Below are positions 35,862 to 45,461 of a stretch of 64,000 bases of DNA, one piece after another. A program made the translations under genes and the position numbers. The DNA is taken from positions 617,938 to 681,937 of the forward strand of contig NZ_QAOV01000001.1 in the NCBI RefSeq assembly GCF_003050925.1. The letters run 5' to 3'. Every line of letters begins with the position of its first letter. Positions within the stretch are counted from its first letter, which is position 1. Origin of the DNA: Pseudomonas sp. GV085. Its GTDB lineage: Bacteria > Pseudomonadota > Gammaproteobacteria > Pseudomonadales > Pseudomonadaceae. The notes beneath the pieces are model-generated. The model made no database searches, was not told where the DNA came from, and saw only the letters and a list, made by a program, of their open reading frames with translations.

Positions 35862-38309
35862 TCAGCGGACTTTTCCCTTGGCCAACGCCAGAGCCTTTTG
35901 GTCAAAGTCATCGACATCGATCACCTTGCGTCGGGCCGCTTCGGCTTCACGCAGGGTTTGGGCTTCCACCGGCTGCAACACGCCAGCTTCGAGGGCGGCA
36001 TCGATCGCCGACTCGCCGGCCAGCGGTTTGACCTGACCACTCTTGAGTGCCACGTGCAGCTTTTTCTGCAACGGCTGAGCGGCACTCAACAGATTGCAGG
36101 CGTGTTGCAATGCCCCGACCGGATCGTCGCTCGCTTGTGGGCGATAGCAACCCACAAGCAATTCCTCCAGGGCAGGGTCGCCCTTGGCGCGGCCAATCAA
36201 TGCAGCGACTTCGGCACCGAGTTTGTCCGATGGCCCTTTGTGCCGGCGACCGAACGGGAACACGATCACCCGCAACAGGCAGCCGACGACTTTGTTCGGG
36301 AAGTTATTCAACAGCTCATCCATGGCCCGTTCCGCCTGCCCCAGGCTTTCCTCCATGGCCCAGGTCAGCAGTGGTGTCATGTACTGCGGTGAGTCGAGGT
36401 CGTTGTAGCGTTTGAGCGCGGCGGAGGCCAGGTAGAGGTTGCTCAGCACGTCACCCAGCCGTGCGGACAGCCGTTCCCGGCGTTTCAACTCTCCCCCCAG
36501 CAGCATCATGCTGAGGTCGGCGAGCAGGGCGAAAGCAGCGGCCTGACGATTGAGGGCGCGGAAATAACCCTGGCTGAGCTTGTCGCCCGGGGTGTGTTCG
36601 AAGTGTCCGAAACCGAGATTGAGCACCAGTGTGCTGGCGGCGTTGCTCACGGCAAAACCGATGTGCTTGAGCAGCAGGCCATCGAATTCTGTGAGCGCCT
36701 GATCCTTGTCTTCACTGCCGGCGAGGTCCATTTCCTTGAGGACGAAGGGATGGCAACGAATCGCGCCCTGGCCGAAGATGATCAGGTTGCGCGAGAGAAT
36801 GTTCGCGCCTTCGACGGTGATGAAAATCGGCGCGCAGTTCCATTTGCGACCGAGGTAGTTGTTCGGCCCCATGATGATTGCCTTGCCGCCGTGCACATCC
36901 ATGGCATCGCTGAGGCAGTCGCGGCCGCGCTCGGTCAGGTGGTACTTGAGAATCGCCGACAGCACCGACGGTTTCTCGCCCAGGTCGACCGCATTGGCGG
37001 TCAGCATGCGGGCGGCGTCCATCATCCAGGTGTTGCCGCCAATACGCGCCATGGCTTCCTGAATGCCTTCGAAAGCGCCAATCGGCACGTTGAACTGCTC
37101 GCGAACCTGAGCGTATTGGCCCGTCACCAGACTGGTGAACTTGGCCATGCCGGTGCCCACCGCCGGCAGGGAAATCGAACGCCCGACCGACAGGCAATTC
37201 ATCAGCATCATCCAGCCCTTGCCGAGCATTTCCTGGCCGCCGATGAGGAACTCCAGCGGGACGAACACGTCCTTGCCTGAGTTCGGGCCATTCATGAATG
37301 CGGCACCCAACGGCAGATGCCGGCGGCCGATCTCGACACCGGGCAGGTCGGTCGGAATCAGTGCGAGGCTGATGCCCAAGTCCTCCTGATCACCCAGCAG
37401 GTGATCCGGGTCATAGGCCTTGAAGGCCAGGCCGAGGAGGGTGGCCACCGGGCCGAGGGTGATGTAACGCTTTTCCCAGTTCAGGCGCAGGCCGAGGACT
37501 TCCTGACCCTGCCATTCACTTTTGCAGATCACTCCCGAGTCCGGCATGCCGCCGGCGTCGGAGCCGGCCAGCGGGCCGGTAAGGGCAAAGCACGGGATAT
37601 CGTCGCCGCGTGCCAGGCGTGGCAGGTAATGGTTGCGTTGTTCGTCGGTACCGTAATGCAGCAACAGTTCGGCCGGGCCGAGGGAGTTGGGGACCATCAC
37701 GGTGGTGACGAGGTCGCCACTGTGGCTCGCCAGTTTCATCGCCACTTGCGAGTGGGCATAAGCGGAGAAGCCCTTGCCGCCAAACTCCTTGGGGATGATC
37801 AGGGCGAAAAAGCCGTTGTCCTTGATGAAGCTCCAGACTTCGGGCGGCAGGTCCATGGTTTGACTGAGCTGCCATTCATTGACCATGGTGCAGAGTGTTT
37901 CGGTCGGCCCGTCGATGAAAGCCTGTTCCTCTTCGTTCAATTGCGCTTTGGGATAGGACAGCAGTTTGCTCCAGTCCGGACGGCCACTGAACAGTTCGCC
38001 ATCCCACCAGACCGTGCCGGCGTCGATGGCGTCGCGCTCGGTTTGCGACATGGGTGGCAGGGTTTTCCGGAACCAGTTGAACATCGGTGCGCTGAACAAT
38101 TTGCGGCGCAGGTCGGGCAGCAGCAAGGGCGCGGCGACAGCGGCGATCAACACCCAGATAACCAGCAGCAACCAGCCCGGCGCGCGGCTGAACGCACCCA
38201 TTGCCACGGCATAGACGGCCACGATGACCAGGGCGGGCAGCGGGGCGATGCGGCGGTGGGCCAAATAAGCAATCCCGACCAGCAGAACCAGTATCCACAA
38301 CAGCAGCAT
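35862..38309 (-). CDS. fadE: Acyl-CoA dehydrogenase FadE
   Basis: An 815-residue enzyme for the first step of fatty-acid beta-oxidation, as in E. coli FadE (814 aa). Two N-terminal hydrophobic segments (LLLWILVLLVGIAYLAHRR and LVIVAVYAVAMGAF) anchor it to the membrane. The acyl-CoA dehydrogenase core follows: EVWSFIKDNGFFALIIPKEF, FALTGPLAGSDAGGMPDSGV, GNTWMMDAARMLTA, and VHGGKAIIMGPNNYLGR. A C-terminal FadE-specific domain completes it. GGAGGA lies 6 bases before the ATG at 38309; an ATG two codons upstream abuts it. Confidence 0.94.
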   Translation of the reverse strand: MLLLWILVLLVGIAYLAHRRIAPLPALVIVAVYAVAMGAFSRAPGWLLLVIWVLIAAVAAPLLLPDLRRKLFSAPMFNWFRKTLPPMSQTERDAIDAGTVWWDGELFSGRPDWSKLLSYPKAQLNEEEQAFIDGPTETLCTMVNEWQLSQTMDLPPEVWSFIKDNGFFALIIPKEFGGKGFSAYAHSQVAMKLASHSGDLVTTVMVPNSLGPAELLLHYGTDEQRNHYLPRLARGDDIPCFALTGPLAGSDAGGMPDSGVICKSEWQGQEVLGLRLNWEKRYITLGPVATLLGLAFKAYDPDHLLGDQEDLGISLALIPTDLPGVEIGRRHLPLGAAFMNGPNSGKDVFVPLEFLIGGQEMLGKGWMMLMNCLSVGRSISLPAVGTGMAKFTSLVTGQYAQVREQFNVPIGAFEGIQEAMARIGGNTWMMDAARMLTANAVDLGEKPSVLSAILKYHLTERGRDCLSDAMDVHGGKAIIMGPNNYLGRKWNCAPIFITVEGANILSRNLIIFGQGAIRCHPFVLKEMDLAGSEDKDQALTEFDGLLLKHIGFAVSNAASTLVLNLGFGHFEHTPGDKLSQGYFRALNRQAAAFALLADLSMMLLGGELKRRERLSARLGDVLSNLYLASAALKRYNDLDSPQYMTPLLTWAMEESLGQAERAMDELLNNFPNKVVGCLLRVIVFPFGRRHKGPSDKLGAEVAALIGRAKGDPALEELLVGCYRPQASDDPVGALQHACNLLSAAQPLQKKLHVALKSGQVKPLAGESAIDAALEAGVLQPVEAQTLREAEAARRKVIDVDDFDQKALALAKGKVR

Positions 38310-38513
38310 ATCCATTCCTCCGTGAAACCATGGCGAACCAGCCCACAGAGCTTAGACGGCATCCGTAAAACAGGCAGGTCACAGCGATGTGATTGGAATC
38401 GTGGGAAAAGCGTTGATCGAGCGAGCGACAAAGCGCCCATGTTTGGCCGAAACGTCGTTATCTCTGTGCTCAAGTGCTCGCTAGACTCGGGACTTCCCCA
38501 GGAGATTGTTCTC

Positions 38514-39173
38514 ATGCACGAGTATCTGAGTCCCGGCCGCTTCATCGATAGTGACCACCCGTCCGTGGTGGAGTTCGCCGAAAAACACCGTGGCGCCAGT
38601 CGCGATCCGCTTGCGCAGGCGATCAGTCTCTATTACGCCGTGCGCGAAGCGGTGCGCTACAACCCGTACACATTCAGCCGCGATCCGCAGACCCTGTGCG
38701 GCAGTTATGCGTTGGCGGCCGGGGAGAGTTACTGCGTGCCCAAGGCCACGTTGCTGGCAGGTGCGGCACGGCATTGCGGGATACCCGCGCGGATCGGCCT
38801 GGCGGATGTGCGCAATCATTTGTCGACGCCACGGCTGCTTGAGTTGCTCAAGAGCGACATGTTCGCCATGCACGGCTACACCGAGTTTTATTTGCAGGGT
38901 CGCTGGGTCAAGGCGACACCTGCGTTCAACCGCAAACTCTGCGACCTGTTCAATGTGGCGCCGCTGGAATTCGACGGGATCAACGACAGCGTTTTTCATC
39001 CCTTCAACCGCGATGGCGCGAAGCTGATGGAGTACCTGGTCGATCACGGCCAGTTCGCCGACGTACCTGAAGCGTTCTTTTTCGAACACCTGGAAAAATG
39101 CTATCCGCACCTGTTCGGTGAGCAACAGCAACCGCTGTTGGGTGATATGCAGAGCGATTTGAGTCGCGCCTGA
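38514..39173 (+). CDS. Transglutaminase-like cysteine protease family protein
   Basis: A 219-residue transglutaminase-fold protein. The nucleophile is at C74 in AGESYCVPKATLLAGAARHC and the histidine at H120 in MHGYTEFYLQGRWV. The usual third residue, Asp in W-V-x-x-D-P, reads W-V-K-A-T-P (Thr135). Family members are peptidases or amidases of unknown substrate. The ATG at 38514 is 9 bases after AGGAG. It is divergent from fadE. Confidence 0.8.
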   Translation: MHEYLSPGRFIDSDHPSVVEFAEKHRGASRDPLAQAISLYYAVREAVRYNPYTFSRDPQTLCGSYALAAGESYCVPKATLLAGAARHCGIPARIGLADVRNHLSTPRLLELLKSDMFAMHGYTEFYLQGRWVKATPAFNRKLCDLFNVAPLEFDGINDSVFHPFNRDGAKLMEYLVDHGQFADVPEAFFFEHLEKCYPHLFGEQQQPLLGDMQSDLSRA

Positions 39174-39216
39174 TCCGGCGTATGCTGCCTGCCCACTTAC
39201 CGAAAAAGAGGCGCTC

Positions 39217-39840
39217 ATGCTGAAGATCTGGGGTCGGAAAAACTCATCGAATGTCAGAAAGCCATTGTGGGCCGCCGAAGAACTTGGGCTTGCCTACGAG
39301 GCTATCGATGCCGGTGGCGCCTTTGGTGTCGTCGATACGCCCGAGTACCGCGCGATGAACCCCAACGGTCGGGTTCCGGTGATCGAGGACGATGGCTTCG
39401 TGCTGTGGGAATCCAACGCCATCGTGCGTTATCTGATGGCCCGTCACGCCGACGGCACGGCCTGGTATCCGGCGGATCTGCAAGCCCGTGCCAGCGCCGA
39501 GAAGTGGATGGACTGGACCACCTCAAGCTTTGCCGGCCCGTTCCGTACCGTGTTCTGGGGTGTGCTGCGTACCCCGGCAGACCAGCAGGACTGGCTCGCC
39601 ATCAAGGCGGCGATCAAGGAATGCGACACGCTGCTGGCGATGGCCGATCAGGCGTTGGCGAACAAGCCCTACCTGTCCGGAGACGAAATCGGCATGGGCG
39701 ATATTCCCCTGGGCAGTTTCATTTATGCCTGGTTCGAGATGCCGATCGAGCGTGCGCCACAGCCGCATCTGCAGGCCTGGTACGCGCGGTTGAAGCAGCG
39801 TCCGGCGTATCAAAAGGCAGTCATGACCGCGTTGACTTAA
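39217..39840 (+). CDS. Glutathione S-transferase family protein
   Basis: A 207-residue GST. It has an N-terminal thioredoxin-like domain with GRKNSSNVRKPLWAAEELGL, NPNGRVPVIED (cis-proline) and LWESNAIVRYLMARH (Glu-Ser for glutathione). The helical C-terminal domain includes YLSGDEIGMGDIPLGSFIY. The serine near residue 10 suggests a beta/theta-like class. It follows the transglutaminase gene by 43 bases. P. aeruginosa has a GST at the same place before a YadGH-type exporter. Confidence 0.88.
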   Translation: MLKIWGRKNSSNVRKPLWAAEELGLAYEAIDAGGAFGVVDTPEYRAMNPNGRVPVIEDDGFVLWESNAIVRYLMARHADGTAWYPADLQARASAEKWMDWTTSSFAGPFRTVFWGVLRTPADQQDWLAIKAAIKECDTLLAMADQALANKPYLSGDEIGMGDIPLGSFIYAWFEMPIERAPQPHLQAWYARLKQRPAYQKAVMTALT

Positions 39841-39973
39841 TACTCACTATCGACACGCTTGACTGTACTTGTGTGGCGGCGACAAGCACCATTGCGCTGA
39901 TGCGACGTGGTTGCAATGCGCGCCGCCCGCCCTGACCTGACCCTTTTTCCCCTTCTTGGTGCGTAAATCAGAT

Positions 39974-40906
39974 ATGAGTTCCGCTCTGTCCATCCGGCAG
40001 CTAACCAAAACCTACGGCAACGGTTTCCAGGCCCTGAGTGGTATCGATCTGGATGTCGCCGAAGGTGACTTCTTCGCCTTGCTCGGCCCGAACGGCGCCG
40101 GCAAATCCACGACCATCGGGATTCTCTCGACCCTGGTGAACAAGACCAGCGGCACGGTAAATATCTTCGGTCACGACCTGGACAAAAATCCTGCGCAGCT
40201 CAAACGCTGCATCGGCGTGGTGCCCCAGGAATTCAACTTCAACCAGTTCGAAAAGACCTTCGACATCGTCGTGACGCAGGCCGGCTACTACGGCATCCCG
40301 GCGAAAATCGCCAAGGAACGCGCCGAACAGTACCTGACCCAGCTCGGCCTGTGGGACAAGAAGGACGTGCCGTCGCGTTCGCTGTCCGGCGGCATGAAGC
40401 GGCGCCTGATGATCGCCCGCGCGCTGGTTCATGAACCGCGCCTGCTGATCCTCGACGAACCGACTGCCGGGGTGGACATCGAACTGCGTCGCTCGATGTG
40501 GAGCTTCCTCACCGAGCTGAACCAGAAAGGCATCACCATCATCCTCACCACCCACTACCTGGAAGAGGCTGAGCAGTTGTGCCGCAACATCGGCATCATC
40601 GACCACGGCACCATCGTCGAGAACACCAGCATGAAGCAGTTGCTCAGCCAACTGCATGTCGAAACCTTCCTGCTGGATATGAAAAACACCTTGCAAGTAG
40701 CCCCTCAGTTGCTCGGCTATCCGTCCCGGCTGATCGACAGCCATACCCTGGAAGTCCAGGTGGACAAGTCCATGGGCATCACCGCGCTGTTCACCCAGTT
40801 GGCGCAGCAGAACATCGAAGTGCTGAGCCTGCGCAACAAAACCAATCGCCTTGAGGAGTTGTTCGTGTCCCTGGTGGAGAAAAATCTGTCGAAGGTGGCG
40901 GTATGA
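39974..40906 (+). CDS. ABC exporter ATPase subunit, YadG-like
   Basis: A 310-residue ABC ATPase. Walker A is GPNGAGKST, the Q loop is VVPQEFNFNQF, the signature is RSLSGGMKRRLMIAR, Walker B is LLILDEPTAG and the H switch is THYLEEAE. The C-terminal 90 residues are an added domain seen in drug or polysaccharide exporters. The ATG at 39974 gives the conserved start MSSALSIRQLTKTYG. The stop overlaps the permease start. The substrate is unknown. Confidence 0.9.
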   Translation: MSSALSIRQLTKTYGNGFQALSGIDLDVAEGDFFALLGPNGAGKSTTIGILSTLVNKTSGTVNIFGHDLDKNPAQLKRCIGVVPQEFNFNQFEKTFDIVVTQAGYYGIPAKIAKERAEQYLTQLGLWDKKDVPSRSLSGGMKRRLMIARALVHEPRLLILDEPTAGVDIELRRSMWSFLTELNQKGITIILTTHYLEEAEQLCRNIGIIDHGTIVENTSMKQLLSQLHVETFLLDMKNTLQVAPQLLGYPSRLIDSHTLEVQVDKSMGITALFTQLAQQNIEVLSLRNKTNRLEELFVSLVEKNLSKVAV

Positions 40907-41682
40907 GTTCCGAGCTGCGCCCCAACCTCGTTGCCCTCAACACCATCGTTTACCGTGAAGTCCGGCGTTTCACCCGGATCTGGCCGCAGACCCTGCTGCC
41001 GCCGGCCATCACCATGGTTTTGTACTTCGTGATCTTCGGTAATCTGATCGGTCGGCAAATCGGCGACATGGGTGGCTTCACTTACATGGAGTACATCGTG
41101 CCGGGGCTGATCATGATGTCGGTGATCACCAACTCCTACGGCAACGTGGTGTCGAGTTTCTTCGGCAGCAAGTTCCAGCGATCCATCGAAGAACTGATGG
41201 TCTCGCCGCTGTCGCCGCACACCATTCTGGTCGGCTACACCCTGGGCGGCGTGCTGCGTGGCTTGATGGTGGGGATCATCGTGACTCTGCTGTCGCTGTT
41301 CTTCACCCATTTGCAGGTGCATCACCTGGGCGTGACCATTTTGGTGGTGGTGCTGACCGCAACGATCTTCTCGCTGCTGGGCTTCATCAACGCCGTGTTT
41401 GCGCGAAACTTCGATGACATTTCGATCATCCCGACTTTCGTGCTGACGCCACTGACCTACCTGGGCGGGGTCTTCTACTCGATCACCTTGCTGCCGCCGT
41501 TCTGGCAGACCGTGTCCCTGGCCAACCCGGTGCTGCACATGGTCAACGCGTTCCGTTACGGCATCCTGGGCGTTTCGGATATTCGCATCAGCGTGGCGAT
41601 CGCCTTCATGCTGGTTGCGACCGTGGTGCTGTATCTCGGTAGTGCACGGTTGCTGGTGAGTGGACGCGGGATGCGTACCTGA
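40903..41682 (+). CDS. ABC-2 type permease, YadH-like
   Basis: A 259-residue membrane protein with six predicted helices. The ABC-2 pattern includes YIVPGLIMMSVITNSYGNVV, FQRSIEELMVSPLSPHTILV and YLGGVFYSITLLPPFWQTV. It pairs with the upstream ATPase, which it overlaps by four bases, as a homodimeric exporter. Relatives are E. coli YadH and NodJ-like permeases. A REP pair follows. Confidence 0.9.
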   Translation: MSSELRPNLVALNTIVYREVRRFTRIWPQTLLPPAITMVLYFVIFGNLIGRQIGDMGGFTYMEYIVPGLIMMSVITNSYGNVVSSFFGSKFQRSIEELMVSPLSPHTILVGYTLGGVLRGLMVGIIVTLLSLFFTHLQVHHLGVTILVVVLTATIFSLLGFINAVFARNFDDISIIPTFVLTPLTYLGGVFYSITLLPPFWQTVSLANPVLHMVNAFRYGILGVSDIRISVAIAFMLVATVVLYLGSARLLVSGRGMRT

Positions 41683-41688
41683 CCTTCC

Positions 41689-41790
41689 CTGTAGGAGCTG
41701 CCGCAGGCTGCGATCTTTTGATCTTGATTTGGGTACTGGTCAGAAACCCGTTAAAAGCGAAAAGATCGCAGGCTTCGCCAGCTCCTACAG
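41689..41790. repeat. Inverted REP pair, TGTAGGAGCTGCCGCAGG family
   Basis: Left arm CTGTAGGAGCTGCCGCAGGC from 41689; right arm ends GCTCCTACAG at 41790. It is the same family as 2246-2321, but the right arm is a variant (GCAGGCTTCGCCAGCTCC). Confidence 0.85.
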
Positions 41791-41810
41791 GGGGTGTATG
41801 GCAGATATGA

Positions 41811-41836
41811 AAAACGGCGCCCTGGGGCGCCGTTTT
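41811..41836. terminator. Bidirectional terminator between the ABC permease and DUF2062 genes
   Basis: A perfect 11-base stem, AAAACGGCGCC (41811-41821) and GGCGCCGTTTT (41826-41836), with a 4-base loop. T runs occur on both strands, fitting the convergent genes. Confidence 0.8.
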
Positions 41837-41842
41837 GCATTC

Positions 41843-42358
41843 TCACATCCGGCTCTTCTTGCGTCGCTTCCATTGCCTGCCCACCCACCAGCGCCAATAC
41901 ATCATTACCAGGAAGTAGGCCAGTGCCCCGAGTACCAGCCCGGTTACCACCGAACCCAGCAGAAACGGTTGCCACAAGGTCGAGATTTCGCCGCTGATCC
42001 ACTCCCAGCTCAGCGAGTCCGGCAACTGCCGGGCGGGGACGTCCATCAGCCAGGCGCCGGTCTGGTAGGTGCAAAAGAACACAGCGGGCATGGTGATCGG
42101 GTTGGTCAGCCAGACCAGGCTCACGGCGATCGGCATGTTGCCGCGCACGATGATGGCGAGGATGGCCGCCAGCAGCATCTGCAGCGGAATCGGCAGGAAC
42201 GCGGCGAACAGGCCCACGGCCATGGCGCGGGCAACGGAGTGGCGATTGAGGTGCCACAGGTTCGGGTCATGCAACAGCGTGCCGAGAAAGCGTAAGGACT
42301 TGTGTTCCCTGATGCTCATCGGGTCTGGCATGTAACGTTTGAATAAGCGCCGGGGCAT
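41843..42358 (-). CDS. DUF2062 family membrane protein
   Basis: A 171-residue protein with three hydrophobic segments. The DUF2062 features I recognise are HSVARAMAVGLFAAFLPIPL near residues 38-57 and VSLVWLTNPITMPAVFF after it. The C-terminal tail is strongly basic (WWVGRQWKRRKKSR). The function is unknown. The ATG at 42358 was chosen for the MPRRLFKRYMPDP start; its ribosome site is weak. It is divergent from comEC. Confidence 0.82.
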   Translation of the reverse strand: MPRRLFKRYMPDPMSIREHKSLRFLGTLLHDPNLWHLNRHSVARAMAVGLFAAFLPIPLQMLLAAILAIIVRGNMPIAVSLVWLTNPITMPAVFFCTYQTGAWLMDVPARQLPDSLSWEWISGEISTLWQPFLLGSVVTGLVLGALAYFLVMMYWRWWVGRQWKRRKKSRM

Positions 42359-42492
42359 AAGGCTTCTCGGTCGGTCAGGGCGGCAAGTATGTCTGGATTC
42401 CAGGAACTGCCCATTCAGACTTTGTGACAATTATTGACGACGCCCATGCAACGGGCGGGCTAAGCCTTGAGGGTACTCTCAAGGACGGGCTT

Positions 42493-44727
42493 ATGCGCAC
42501 AGGGATGATGGCGCTGGCGTTGGGTCTGCTGACCTTGCGTTTTTTACCGGCATTGCCGCCGGTCTGGTTGTGGCTGGCGATGCCGGTAGCGGGTTTGATG
42601 TTGCTGCCGTTCAGGACGTATCCGGTGGCGTTTTACCTGTTCGGTTTGAGTTGGGCCTGCGCGAATGCGCAGTGGGCGCTGGACGACCGGTTGCCGCCGA
42701 CCCTGGACGGCGAAACCCGCTGGATCGAAGGGCGGGTCACAGGCTTGCCCCGGCATGATGACGGTGTCGTGCGTTTCGAATTGACCGACATCCAGTCCCG
42801 ACGTACCCGGCTGCCGCAGCAAATGCGTCTGGCCTGGTATGGCGGGCCGCCGGTGAACAGTGGCGAACGCTGGCGCCTGGCAGTCAAATTGAAGCGCCCG
42901 GTCGGACTCCTCAATCCGCAGGCCTTCGACTACCAGGCCTGGTTGCTGGCACAACGCATCGGAGCGACCGGGACGGTCAAGGAGGGCGAACGCCTTGCAG
43001 CAGCCCAATGGGCCTGGCGCGACGGAATCCGTCAGCGTTTGCTGGCGATGGATGCCCAAGGGCGAAGCGGCGCGTTGACGGCATTGGTACTCGGGGACGG
43101 CGCCGGGCTGAGTCGCGAAGACTGGCAGGTATTGCAGGACACCGGCACGGTGCATCTGTTGGTGATTTCCGGGCAGCACATCGGAATGCTGGCGGGCGTT
43201 GTGTATCTGCTGATCGCCGGCCTGGCCCGCTTTGGGTTATGGCCGAACCGTCTGCCATGGTTGCCCTGGGCGTGTGGCCTGGCATTCGCCGCTGCGCTCG
43301 GTTACGGGATGCTGGCCGGTTTCGGGGTGCCGGTGCGACGGGCCTGCGTGATGATCGGTCTGGTGTTGTTGTGGCGTCTACGGTTCCGTCATCTCGGTGC
43401 ATGGTGGCCGCTGTTGCTGGCCCTCAACGGCATTTTGCTGCTGGAGCCGCTGGCGAGTCTTCAGCCTGGATTCTGGCTGTCCTTCGCGGCCGTGGCGGTC
43501 TTGATATTGATCTTCGGCGGTCGGTTGGGGCCATGGCGTTGGTGGCAAACCTGGACCCGCGCCCAGTGGCTGATTGCAATCGGGCTGTGCCCGTTGTTAC
43601 TGGCACTGGGGTTGCCCATCAGTCTCAGCGGGCCGCTGGCCAATTTGTTCGCGGTGCCCTGGATCAGCCTGGTGGTACTGCCACCGGCGTTGCTCGGGAC
43701 GCTGTTGCTGGCGGTGCCTTACGTGGGTGAAAAATTGCTGTGGCTGGCGGGCGGCCTGATCGATGGGTGGTTCAGGGGATTGGGGCTCGTCTCCGGTCAG
43801 GTTCCCGCGTGGGTACCCGCGGCCGTCCCGCTATGGGCCTGGGTAATCGGTGCCATTGGCGCCTTCTTGCTATTGCTGCCGCGAGGCGTACCGATGCGCC
43901 CGTTAGGCTGGCCCATGCTGTTGATGCTGGTTTTTTCGCCCAGGCCGATGTTGCCGGAAGGCATGGCCGAAGTCTGGCAACTGGATGTCGGCCAGGGGCT
44001 GGCGATCCTGGTGCGCACTCGGCATCACACGATGCTGTATGACGCCGGACCGCGTTTCGGTGAACTCGACCAGGGGGAGCGGATGGTGCTGCCGGCGTTG
44101 CGCAAACTGGGGGTGAAAGGCCTCGACCTGATGCTGATCAGCCACGCCCATGCCGATCATGCCGGCGGTGCCCGGGCAGTTGCCAAGGGCTTGCCGGTGA
44201 AACAGGTGGTCAGTGGTGAACCGTCGGACCTGCCTGCGCAGTTGCAGGCCGGGCGTTGTGAGAGCGGTCGGCAATGGACCTGGGATCAAGTCGATTTCCA
44301 GCTTTGGCACTGGCCATTGGCCGGCGACAGCAACCAGAACTCCTGTGTCCTGCTGATCGAGGCCAATGGCGAACGGTTGCTGTTGAGTGGCGACATCGAT
44401 GCCGCCGCCGAGAGAGCCCTGCTGGACAGTCCGTTGGCCCTGCCCACCGATTGGTTGCAGGCGCCACACCACGGCAGTCGCAGTTCGTCGTCCGGGGCCC
44501 TGCTGGATGTCCTGCAACCAAAAGCTGCACTGATCTCTCGCGGGCAGGGCAATTCGTTTGGCCATCCGCATCCCACGGTCATCGCGCGTTATCAAAAACG
44601 TGGAATGGCGATCTACGACAGCGTCGAACAGGGTGCCATTCGTCTGCAACTGGGGCGCTTCGAGCTGCCGTGGTCAATGCGCCAGGAACGGCGTTTCTGG
44701 CGCGATCCGCCGCCCTCGGACCCATGA
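42493..44727 (+). CDS. comEC: DNA internalisation protein ComEC/Rec2
   Basis: A 744-residue inner-membrane channel protein for uptake of single-stranded DNA. It has an N-terminal hydrophobic region and a soluble OB-like DUF4131 part (WIEGRVTGLPRHDDGVVRFE). The central competence domain includes GTVHLLVISGQHIGMLAGVV. The C-terminal metallo-beta-lactamase domain carries SHAHADHAGG and LQAPHHGSRSS. The ATG at 42493 follows AAGGA. In P. aeruginosa the same gene leads the exbB-lpxK series. Confidence 0.92.
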   Translation: MRTGMMALALGLLTLRFLPALPPVWLWLAMPVAGLMLLPFRTYPVAFYLFGLSWACANAQWALDDRLPPTLDGETRWIEGRVTGLPRHDDGVVRFELTDIQSRRTRLPQQMRLAWYGGPPVNSGERWRLAVKLKRPVGLLNPQAFDYQAWLLAQRIGATGTVKEGERLAAAQWAWRDGIRQRLLAMDAQGRSGALTALVLGDGAGLSREDWQVLQDTGTVHLLVISGQHIGMLAGVVYLLIAGLARFGLWPNRLPWLPWACGLAFAAALGYGMLAGFGVPVRRACVMIGLVLLWRLRFRHLGAWWPLLLALNGILLLEPLASLQPGFWLSFAAVAVLILIFGGRLGPWRWWQTWTRAQWLIAIGLCPLLLALGLPISLSGPLANLFAVPWISLVVLPPALLGTLLLAVPYVGEKLLWLAGGLIDGWFRGLGLVSGQVPAWVPAAVPLWAWVIGAIGAFLLLLPRGVPMRPLGWPMLLMLVFSPRPMLPEGMAEVWQLDVGQGLAILVRTRHHTMLYDAGPRFGELDQGERMVLPALRKLGVKGLDLMLISHAHADHAGGARAVAKGLPVKQVVSGEPSDLPAQLQAGRCESGRQWTWDQVDFQLWHWPLAGDSNQNSCVLLIEANGERLLLSGDIDAAAERALLDSPLALPTDWLQAPHHGSRSSSSGALLDVLQPKAALISRGQGNSFGHPHPTVIARYQKRGMAIYDSVEQGAIRLQLGRFELPWSMRQERRFWRDPPPSDP

Positions 44728-44825
44728 CCGGGCATTATCGAAGCCCGACCGGATGCGACATCACGGTCTTCGGTGCTTGCACCCCCTATGTTAGAGTGGC
44801 GCACTTTTTCGAGGGGACTGTCACT

Positions 44826-45461
44826 GTGTGGGAATTGGTCAAATCCGGCGGCTGGATGATGCTGCCGATCATTCTGAGTTCCATCGCGGCCATGGCCATC
44901 GTCGCCGAGCGTCTCTGGACGCTGCGTGCCAGCCGCGTGACCCCGGAGCATTTGCTCGGGCAGGTCTGGGTCTGGATCAAGGACAAACAGCTCAATAAGG
45001 AAAAACTCAAGGAACTGCGCGCCAATTCGCCTTTGGGAGAGATCCTGGCGGCCGGCCTGGCCAACTCCAAGCATGGTCGCGAGATCATGAAGGAGTGCAT
45101 CGAAGAGGCTGCTGCGCGGGTCATCCACGATCTGGAACGTTACATCAACGCTCTGGGCACCATTGCTGCCATGGCCCCGTTGCTGGGCTTGCTCGGCACC
45201 GTGCTGGGCATGATCGATATTTTCAGCGCGTTTACCGGAAATGGCATGACCACCAACGCTTCGGTGCTGGCCGGTGGTATTTCCAAGGCCCTGATCACCA
45301 CGGCTGCCGGTTTGATGGTCGGTATCCCGGCGGTATTCTTCCATCGATTCCTGCAACGCCGGATCGATGAACTGGTGGTAGGGATGGAGCAGGAAGCGAT
45401 CAAACTGGTCGAGGTAGTGCAGGGCGACCGTGACGTGGACCTGTCCGGGAGCAAAGCGTGA
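44826..45461 (+). CDS. exbB: MotA/TolQ/ExbB proton channel protein
   Basis: A 211-residue protein with three transmembrane helices (GWMMLPIILSSIAAMAIVAE; IAAMAPLLGLLGTVLGMIDI; ALITTAAGLMVGIPAVFFH), as in ExbB/TolQ. Together with the next gene it should form a proton-driven motor that energises an outer-membrane transporter or a related process. It starts with GTG at 44826, 7 bases after GAGGGGA; no ATG fits. Its stop overlaps exbD. Confidence 0.9.
   Translation: MWELVKSGGWMMLPIILSSIAAMAIVAERLWTLRASRVTPEHLLGQVWVWIKDKQLNKEKLKELRANSPLGEILAAGLANSKHGREIMKECIEEAAARVIHDLERYINALGTIAAMAPLLGLLGTVLGMIDIFSAFTGNGMTTNASVLAGGISKALITTAAGLMVGIPAVFFHRFLQRRIDELVVGMEQEAIKLVEVVQGDRDVDLSGSKA

Noticed and set aside
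37317..38513. A 399-codon upstream extension of the transglutaminase frame
   Set aside because: It lies antisense to fadE; the AGGAG site and conserved start are at 38514.
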